DNA from: Ursus arctos
Lineage: Eukaryota > Chordata > Mammalia > Carnivora > Ursidae
Assembly: GCF_023065955.2 (NCBI RefSeq)
Contig: NW_026622808.1
Coordinates: 41,366,475 to 41,430,474, forward strand
Direction of reading: 5' to 3'
Length of the DNA stretch: 64,000 nucleotides
Both the position numbers and the translations under genes were made by a program. The notes beneath the pieces are model-generated. The model did no database searches, was not told where the DNA came from, and saw nothing but the letters and a program-made list of their open reading frames with translations. Positions 56,376-64,000 of the stretch are shown here, in pieces; position 1 is the first letter of the stretch; every line of letters begins with the position of its first letter.

Positions 56376-58714
56376 AACGGTGACGTCACTATTGCCAAAA
56401 TCCCAGGGAGGAGATGATGGAGATGATGATGGCGGTGGCCTGGATTAGAAACACTGAGAACAGATTCAAAAGAATCTCTCCTCTGAAATTACAGCCCTTA
56501 TTTGTTTCTTTTAATACTTTCCATCTTGAACTTTAGGAATCTGGATATACTTCTTACTTAGTCTACTAGATTGCGCCCTCCTTACAGGTTGGGTACAGCA
56601 CTTGGCCGCCAACACCCCCAGCCCAGCCTGGCAGCATGGCTCACCCAGACGAAGTACTGGATGAGTATCATTTGAAGGATCATAAACCTTGACCCTGAAA
56701 CCCAGCATTTATGTTTCTGCTACATTCAAAGCCAACCAAACTCATGTCCTTTCCTCCCACTCTCTAAATTAAAAGCTCAATACATTAATGACCAGAACGA
56801 GTCAAGAGTCTAAGATAGTTCCCCCTGCCCCCCTCACCCCAGTTTATAGACAGGGGCAAGATAAATTTTTCCCAAGTTGCAGGGAGAGAAAGAAGACTAA
56901 AGATATGCATAGGACCAGGCGAGGTTTCCATGTTCATGTCATCTCATGGTCCTCATTAGTGAGGCTGCTCTTCTTCTGGGCCAGCTGTAGCACCTGCATT
57001 GATAGGAGACCCGTGAGCTGGCTCCTGCTGCATTAGCAGTCCCTGCCTCTGTTTTGGCAGAAGTGCTGGTTTCTTAGAGTGTGAGGACACGCAAATGCAG
57101 AGGGCCTCATTTTAAGAAAACATTTTGCATATGAACAAAGGTGGAAGGATGTCAGGCTTTTAAAGAGAATCTCCATCCCACTCATTACTTAGCAAAGTTA
57201 TCCAGAGATTCTGCTAAGTAAAGAAGTTCTTGACCTTTTCAAGCTATCAAAGGTGACCCAACAAAGCAAAGGGGCTTTGTTCCCCCAATTTCTTTTTCTC
57301 GGTTGCCTTGGACAACCAAGACTGAACAAAACAGCCTCAGGGAGACTGCCATGTAATAACTCTCTATTTGCTTCAGCAAGGGACATCTCAAAGGAAGGAT
57401 TTTTTAAAAGAAGAAGCGTATCAGAATGAAAGGAGGCACAAGAAATCTGACAATCCAGGGCACAGAGATTCTGAGTAGGGATAAATGCACACAGGAATTG
57501 ATTTTCGGAGCTAGTCTTCTAGCATTTTTAAGTAGCAGCTTGGCATCAGGCAAGATATGAATACTCTTCATTGATGTGACTTTATTCATGAAATAGCCTA
57601 TTTCCTTGAGCACGAGGGGGGCCTCGAAGACATCTCACGAAGCTACTATCACCTCAGATTGTATCTGTATCTCAAATTCTTTTGGGGAGAGAAGGAAATT
57701 ATAGAACCTATAAGATGGGCTCAGAGGTTCTCATGCACTTAAATCCAAGCAGGGACTGCCAGGGCTTGGTCAAGTTTGAAAATGTTTAATACACCACACA
57801 TTTTCTACACTGTAGAATTTTAGGGCCCATATCTGTTTACTCCCTTATCCCATGTATCTGGGTTTTTTCTTAAGGAAGAGGGTGCTGCCATCTTGGTCTC
57901 ATGGAGCTCCTCCTTGTTGACTCTTCCAGGAACTGGTAAGGCAGGTAATCTTCAGGGGATGTCCTAATCTAGAAATGTTGCAGTGAACTGCCAAGGTCAG
58001 CTGTATTCTAAGTTTTTGGGAAAACCATTCTTTTCTCTCTCCCAGGTTCGTGTGCACTCTCAAGACTAGTATTTCCTTACTATTGGAGTGATCTAATCTT
58101 AGAGTATGGTGTAGGCCTAAGGGAAGGGAGGCAAGGAGCAAAGGAAACCATTCTGTGTGCTTTGTTTCTATCTATAGTGAAGCAAGATCCCTCTTCCATC
58201 TAGCTTAGAGCAGTGGAAATCTGCATGGGGCATGGAATCAAAGACTGAGAGCCTTTTGTGTGATTTCATGTTCTGTAGGCACTTACCCTTTCATAACTTG
58301 TGAAGAGAGAGATGAGGGCTGGTGAAGCATTGGAACAGTATTTGGGTGATTCTTAACCCCAGGTTTTCTATTTCTGACACGAATATTAAAAGCGATTTAA
58401 TGCAATTCATTTTATAGATGAAACATGGGAATCCAAAGTTAGGGAGAAAACCCACCCAAGGCCACAAAATTTGCACTCTCCTTGGAATGTCCCGTACTTA
58501 TATCAGACATGCCCACTGTCCCGCCAGTGGGACAAACTCTCCAGGCTTGGACTCCAGCCTTCTGTTTACACTTTTTCCTCCATGACACAACATACAAAAC
58601 CTTTAGGGTTCTTGCCTATGGAAAAAAGAGTATCCTGCTTTCCAAGGGAATCAGATAATGATCGGAGGTTAGACTGAAGCCTAAAAATTGACTCTACTCT
58701 TTACTTCTCTTGCC
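56376..58714. other. No recognised gene
   Basis: Unassigned, moderately AT-rich. Short open frames on both strands. No repeat family recognised with confidence. Confidence 0.4.
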
Positions 58715-59010
58715 AGATAACCTATCCGATGCTCTGGGTTTTATAACATTCATTTTCATCGGATTGTCTCATATGATTCTTACAATCTCCCAAAGAAGAG
58801 TGGGAAGGGAAGTGACACCTGCAAAGTACCATACCATATACCATGTACAGTATACACTTAAGCCTCATTTAAGCCCCCAGAGAGTCCCCATTTTACAAAT
58901 AAGGTAGCTTATAGTAATGAGACACAGAGAGGCAAAAAACTTGACTGTGTCTATAAATCTGGTAAATGGAGGAAACTGAATCCAGCTCTTGGACCTCCAA
59001 GTTGTATGTT
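58715..59010 (-). repeat. MIR SINE fragments
   Basis: 'gtcccccattttacaaataaggtagcttatagtaatgagacacagagaggcaaaaaacttgac' type segment at about 58885-58950 is a minus-strand MIR core; a weaker piece at 58730-58810 resembles the upstream part. Confidence 0.65.
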
Positions 59011-59834
59011 TTTTCCAATGCGCATCTCACTACTACAGTTAGACTGAACATGGTTGCATCAAAATCATCACAGGAAGCTTCTAGATCTCCAGTAACATTT
59101 CCCACCAATGTGACTTTTTACCCACTTGCCTCTCTCCCATCGTGCACAGTCATTATTGCCTCAAGTGAACTGCTGCACATTAACAAATGATATATGTCCC
59201 CAGCTGGCAGGACCAGACGCAGCTATGGAACATGCTGATATCCTCCTAGTGACTTGACCCAAATCACCACCGGAGAAACACCAAGAACAACAAAAATCAA
59301 ACGCAAACCACCAAAAGAAAAGTATACTCTTCATCTCAAGATAAAGACAAGGGAAAGATGCTCAGAAAATCATATGGCTTCCTTGCTCTACTAATTAAGT
59401 GTCTAGTCTCAGTTCAGACAGTTCTAGAAACAACAGTCATAAACAGAGCCATTGCCACACCTCTGGGGACTAGGGAAAGCACCAGAAAAGAGGTCTCCAC
59501 TGGCTGTCATGGCTCTGGCTCTGACCCTCTCGTACCAAAAACTCTATTCAGGGACTTGCTTGAAGACATGCCCAGATTTCTGTATCACAGAAAAACAGAA
59601 GGACTATAAATAGCTTAGATATTTCAATGGACATCTAAAATTGTATTTTGGAAAGTTGCACTATATCTAATTGGATAGGATTTCATTGAAATCCCAGTGA
59701 ATTTTTCATATAGCCTCCCAAATCCAATGTCATACATTTGGAGTGTGTGTGAAGGGGGGGAAGCAGCTTAACACCAGTGAGAAAACAGGAAATTCATAGT
59801 GGGTGCCATCCTCTGGAATGAGGTCCAGAGCAAG
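59011..59834. other. No recognised feature
   Basis: Unassigned sequence, with a G run at about 59753-59760. Confidence 0.4.
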
Positions 59835-59995
59835 GCAATGGGATATAGTTTGAGAGTTAGAAAAGACTCCAGAGGTCCTCTTGTCTTTTCATTCTATAGG
59901 TGAAGAAAGTGAGGCCCAGAGAAACTGATGGCTTTTTGAAAGTTATATAGCGACTGAGAGTCAGGGCTCAGGCCTCCTAAGTCCCAGGCCTCATC
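59835..59995 (-). repeat. MIR SINE
   Basis: 'cattctataggtgaagaaagtgaggcccagagaaactgatgg', 'gttatatagcgactgagagtcagggctcaggcctcctaagtccc' in family order, minus orientation. Confidence 0.7.
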
Positions 59996-60297
59996 ACGAG
60001 GTTATCCAACCATAACGTAGGGTGGCCACCATGCATAGCAACATTATACCGTAATTTCAGAAAAGCAAGGGAAAAGGGATATATACCCAATGGAAGCTAC
60101 TCTGGATTAGCAACTGTAAGATGAGCATTTGAAGGACACAGGTGACCAGTCTGGAAGAGTGGAGATACAGGGTCATGACGGTGCCTACGGATGTCGGAGA
60201 AAAAGACATTAAAATGATGTTCCCACAGAAGAAGACTCAGACTTCAGGTTGGTTTCATGGGGAAGATAGAGAACCAGTGGGTAGATCTGAAGGGAGA

Positions 60298-60588
60298 TTT
60301 TTTTTTTTTAAATTATGGAAAAATACACATGAAATTCTCCACTTGAACCATTTTAATTCAACGGCATTTAGTGCAGTCACAATGCTGAGCAACTATCACC
60401 ACTATCAAGTTCCAGAACATTTTCATTATCCCAAAAGGAAACCTGTACCCATTAAATAGTAATTCCTCATTTCCCCCTCCCTCCAGTCCCTGGCAACCAC
60501 TAATCTGCTTTCTGTCCTGATCGATTTGCCTGTTATGAGTATTTCATATAAATCGAATCACACAGTAAGTGGCCTTTAGTGTCTGGGG
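60298..60588 (-). mobile_element. Old L1 3' UTR
   Basis: Minus orientation, starting with a T run (tail complement). 'aaattatggaaaaatacaca', 'cacaatgctgagcaactatcaccactatcaagttccagaacattttcat', 'ccctggcaaccactaatctgctttctgtcc', 'cattcatataaatcgaatcacac'-like text is the reverse complement of the L1M-class 3' end. Divergence is high, so it predates carnivores. Confidence 0.9.
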
Positions 60589-61060
60589 TGCAGATGTTCT
60601 CACAAGGCACTCGGAATTGCAGGAGAACTACAGGCTTTGCAAGGCTATTGCCTCCCAGAAGGCTCGCGCTCCAGCCAGGGCTAGAAGTCCCCTTGGTGGG
60701 GGCTCTGTCACGAGAAGTGGGCCGGTAAGGGCCCCAGGATGACCTCTCCCATTGGCACCCCAGCTCTGGCCCGCGGCCACCCTCTGCTGTATCATAAAGC
60801 ACAAGTCTAGCAAACGCCGTCTATCCTGCTGATTTCCTCTCTTGCCGCTCGTCTCCCACCGCCCGTTCTGTTGACACTTGTTTGCCAATTTACCTGACAC
60901 ACCGCGGACAATCTTCCCCTCGCTTGAGCATGTCTGACCTGAACGTACAGCTTTCTGCTGAGCTGATCCGGAGTTTTCAGTTGGCCGTTAGTGCGGCCAG
61001 GCGTGTATTAAGAGCAGGGATAAATAAGGATCGTCAGAGCTTTAACTACTGATTTGGCTC
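60589..61060. other. Unassigned, GC-richer
   Basis: Repeat-free stretch with some CpG at 60660-60970. Open frames on the minus strand at 60533-60900 are not recognisable. Confidence 0.4.
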
Positions 61061-61739
61061 AAGAAGCTCGGGGATACTTAAAAAGTTAAAAATTGAGCTA
61101 CCCTATGATCCAGCCATTGCGCTACTGGGTGTTTACCCCAAAGATACAGACGTAGTGCAGAGAAGGGCCATATGCACCCCAATGTTCATAGCAGCAATGT
61201 CCACAATAGCTAAATCGTGGAAGGAGCCGAGATGCCCTGCAACAGATGACTGGATTAAGAAGTTGTGGTCCATATATACAATGGAATATTACTCAGCTAT
61301 CAGAAAGAACGAGTTCTCAACATTTGCTACAACATGGACGGCACTGGAGGAGATAATGCTTAGTGAAATAAGTCAAGCAGAGAAAGACAACTATCATATG
61401 ATTTCTCTCATCTATGGAACATAAGAACTAGAATGATCAGTAGGGGAAGAAAGGGATAAAGAAAGGGGGGGTAACCAGAAGGGGGAATGAAACATGAGAG
61501 ACTATGGACTATGAGAAACAAACTGAGGGCTACAGAGGGGAGGGGGGTGGGGGAATGGGATAGACCGGTGATGGGTAGTAAGGAGGGCACATATTGCATG
61601 GTGCACTGGGTGTTATACACAACTAATGAATCATCGAGCCTTACATCGAAAACCGGGGATGTACTGTATGGTGACTAACATAATATAATAAAAAATCATT
61701 ATTAAAAAAAAGAAAAAAAAAAAAAGAAGCTCGGGGATA
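61061..61739 (+). mobile_element. Young 5'-truncated carnivore L1
   Basis: Insert 61077-61723 flanked by a perfect 16-base duplication, aagaagctcggggata, at 61061-61076 and 61724-61739. The insert starts inside ORF2, so it is strongly 5'-truncated, and contains the C-terminal ORF2 coding (61077-61424; stop taa at 61422-61424), then the L1 3' UTR with a G-rich stretch, an AATAAA signal at 61687-61692 and an A-rich tail. The lineage-type 3' UTR and the exact duplication indicate a recent insertion. Confidence 0.95.
61077..61424 (+). pseudogene. L1 ORF2 C-terminal remnant
   Basis: About 115 codons in one open frame ending at the normal ORF2 stop. Residues such as the AAMSTIAK and TMEYYSAI stretches belong to the conserved C-terminal region downstream of the reverse transcriptase. 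There is no start, endonuclease or reverse-transcriptase domain, so the copy cannot mobilise. Absence of stops agrees with youth. Not a host gene. Confidence 0.92.
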
Positions 61740-62091
61740 ATCTCTAAAACCTGACAGTTGAGGGCAATAAAATTAGCTACGAAAGGACTGTAGGGTGGAA
61801 ACATTGTCTTGTGGTGCTCTGCCCGCGACACACCCTTACGCACAAAAGCCGCTATAAACACTCCGACACCAGCCTTACGACAGCTTGGAGGAGAGGCGTT
61901 ATGTTTGAGAGGCTGGATTTAAAAAAATCAGAGGGGGAATCTAAGGGGATCACCGAAGTGTCATTGTCCAGGTGGTCATCATAGATTTCACCCATGACAT
62001 GGAAAATCATACTAGAACAAGAATATCAGGCCTGTTCCGTGTCCAGGACTAAAAGTTAAAACATTCTTTCAAAAAAAAATTAGTTAAAGAA
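61740..62091. other. No recognised feature
   Basis: Unassigned sequence just right of the L1. Confidence 0.4.
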
Positions 62092-62511
62092 TGTGTACTG
62101 GGTTGACTGGTGCCCTCCAAAAACTTGGAGGAAATAGGTCTTTGGAGAGGTAATTAGTTACATGAAATCATACTGGATTAGGGTGGGCCCTAAATCCCAT
62201 GACCAGTGCCCTTATAAAGAAGGGTGATTTGGAGACACAGACATCCACAGAGGCAAGAAGGCCATATAGAGGTGGAGTCAGAAATCGGACTGATGGGCTG
62301 AGAAGCCAGGGAATGCCAAGGATTGCCAGCAACCACCAGAAGCTAGGAGGAAGGGAAGAAGAATCCTTCCCTAGAGCCTTCAAAGGGAGCATGGCCCTGC
62401 TGATGTCCTGATTTTGGACTCCTAGCCTCCAAACTTGGGAAAGAATACATCTTTCTTTTAAACTACTCAGTGTGTGGTAGTTTGTTGCAGTCACCCTAGC
62501 CAACTATTGCA
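62092..62511 (+). mobile_element. MLT1-type solo LTR (ERVL-MaLR)
   Basis: 'gaggaaataggtctttggagaggtaattagttacatgaaatcatactggattagggtgggccctaaatcc', 'gccaaggattgccagcaaccaccagaagctagg', 'cctagcctccaaacttgggaaag', 'agtttgttgcagtcaccctag' follow the MLT1 group in length and order. No clear 5-bp duplication was found. Old, non-coding. Confidence 0.85.
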
Positions 62512-63559
62512 GAGCAACCTGATTCCCTCTTCTTTTATATGGTGGTACAGACCTATTTAAAAAATGGAAAAGACTTCAGCCTTTGTCACAAATCTCATTA
62601 TATATGTGCAAATTCCGAACACAGGTTCATAAACAAGTAGTGCTTTCTACTAACCAGGTTCTGTTTTATGTATTTGTCTGGGGGTCTTATTTGTTTCAGG
62701 TGAAGAGAAAGACTGACCCTCGGATCCCTTTGTCCTCAAATCTGCTCCTTGCTCTTTGGCGGGTGCCTTTCTTCAGGCTGCCAAGCAGAGTCTTCTCTCA
62801 AACTGTTTATCCTTTGCTCCCTCTTGTCATTTTCCAGAGAGAGACCCAGGGACTCAGAGGCAAGCTCACAGGGGCTGAGCTGTGATTCCTCCATGTTGAT
62901 TATAATTTTTATCACATTATATGGGATCCCTCTGGTGGTTACCAAGAGATATGTCAGTTTTGAGAGATTAGGGACGAACCAAGAAGCTTCAAATCTACAG
63001 GATAAGAGAATCAGGGCTTCCAAGTTCTGGCAAGACAGATGCCACACTGCTTTGGGCATCTTCCCCAAGTTTGAGTGACAGCTCCCAGGGCCCAAGGAAG
63101 GTTCCATTTGTCTGGGGCATGAAATGCTGCATTGGTGATCCTTGAAAACTGACCTCATTTGTGTTAATGGGAATAGTAGATGCAGAGCTGTCTTGCCATA
63201 AGAAAAGCAGCCCAGAGAATCCCAGCCACATCAAAGGAGTGGGTTCTGGCTGCAGGGATTCAGAACAACAAAGAGACCGAGATGAGAGGTTGATGCGGGC
63301 AATATTACCAGACCCCGGTATGGGACAGATTTCTGAGCGTCTCCTCAAACATCTCCAAGAACAGCTCCTCACAGTGACCCTCCAAAGGCAACCAGAGCGG
63401 GCCCCCTTTCTTCTTTGCAATTACATATAAAAGCATCTATCTGGCTGGACACAGCCTGTCCCTCGGTTTAAAACAGTGGCAGAATAGGAAACAACTTAGG
63501 AAATGAGTCGTTTTCTTGAGTGGCTGGGGCACTCCCGGTTTTCTTGGTAAGGCTCTATT
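62512..63559. other. No recognised gene
   Basis: Unassigned. Frames of 140 and 141 codons (62736-63158 and 62995-63420, both minus) overlap each other and plus-strand frames. No domain or repeat recognised, so not called. Confidence 0.4.
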
Positions 63560-63840
63560 AAAATGCCTTTATGTCCTGATATGCATAGATGTGTTCATTT
63601 ATAGCATATTCATCAGAAGACCTAAATTAATTGCTCTCTGATGAATTTTCTAACACCTCCTTTCTGCTTCTCCACCTCCCCCCCCAAAGTACACTGATAA
63701 GGTCAGCAGCACTATCAAATGCAACACACTTCAACTTCCTTCCAAGCTCATAATTAAAGCTAATTAGTAGTTTTGGTAATTAGCACATGTAAGCTTTTTA
63801 CTCTCTGAATTAATAAGACTTACTTGGGTTTGGGGCCAAG
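63560..63840. promoter_or_regulatory. Candidate non-coding regulatory block
   Basis: Repeat-free AT-rich segment with three TAATTA cores at 63751, 63761 and about 63778, spaced 10 and about 17 bases. Their close, roughly helical spacing is what cooperative homeodomain binding would use. Inference from motifs. Confidence 0.35.
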
Positions 63841-64000
63841 TAGACTTTTCGCTCTCTGGTTCTGATTCCTGAACTGCCTTGGTTGGTTATTTTAAGCATG
63901 TCTGTTCCAAGTGGAATACTGGAAAGACACCATTACTTCACAGTGGGCTGCTCTCAAGCCAGAGTGTGAGTTGTGGCTAGGCAAGAGAGGAACTGTGGCC
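63841..64000. other. No recognised feature
   Basis: Unassigned sequence to the window edge. Confidence 0.4.

Noticed and set aside
61155..61424. 89-codon frame taken as a host gene
   Set aside because: It is the C-terminal end of L1 ORF2 in a truncated insertion with target-site duplications.
62736..63420. Two overlapping minus-strand frames of 140 and 141 codons
   Set aside because: They overlap each other in different frames and also overlap plus-strand frames. No domain, signal peptide or splice context seen.

Overview
This window is nuclear DNA from a carnivoran mammal, most likely an arctoid and probably a bear. The evidence is tRNA-Lys-derived carnivore SINEs (Can-SINE/SINEC), one of them with the internal sequence and the pinnacle of TSD quality expected of a recent arctoid/ursid-type copy, plus the 3' end of a young carnivore L1. 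The species call is inference. I found no intact protein-coding gene, no exon I can recognise, no rRNA or tRNA gene and no CRISPR array. The open frames present are short, often open on both strands, and match repeats or nothing I know. The window reads as intergenic or deep intronic sequence.

Layout. 1-2340: an old L1 in minus orientation, broken by a SINE that is itself broken by a second SINE. 2.5-3.6 kb: an unidentified diverged direct-repeat pair. 5.6 and 7.1 kb: two small CpG-rich patches. 7.8-10.1 kb: three more SINEs. 10.1-60.3 kb: about 50 kb with no carnivore SINE or young L1 that I can see, holding only ancient mammalian repeats (MIR, L2, hAT-type DNA transposons, one MLT1 LTR inserted in a MIR, an old L1 piece), a processed RPL32 pseudogene at 49.35-49.89 kb, a poly(A)-only insertion at 19.85 kb, and microsatellites. 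60.3-62.5 kb: an old L1 3' end (minus), a young 5'-truncated L1 (plus) with a perfect 16-bp target-site duplication, and a second MLT1-type LTR.

Between the repeats lie several AT-rich, low-repeat blocks with clustered homeodomain-type TAATTA cores and octamer-type ATGCAAAT motifs (about 12.1, 18.3, 23.3, 26.1, 32.4, 43.2, 44.0, 46.2, 48.1, 51.5, 53.5 and 63.6 kb). Such texture, together with the exclusion of recent insertions, is what one sees in regulatory deserts next to developmental genes, but conservation cannot be judged from one sequence.

I did not find a novel biological system. The most interesting items are the long interval without recent retrotransposons, the poly(A)-only insertion with a 15-bp duplication, the three-level nested insertion, the unidentified 119-bp direct-repeat pair, and the motif-dense AT-rich blocks at 51.5 and 63.7 kb. 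Repeat boundaries not fixed by a target-site duplication are approximate, because they were read by eye from remembered family consensus sequences.
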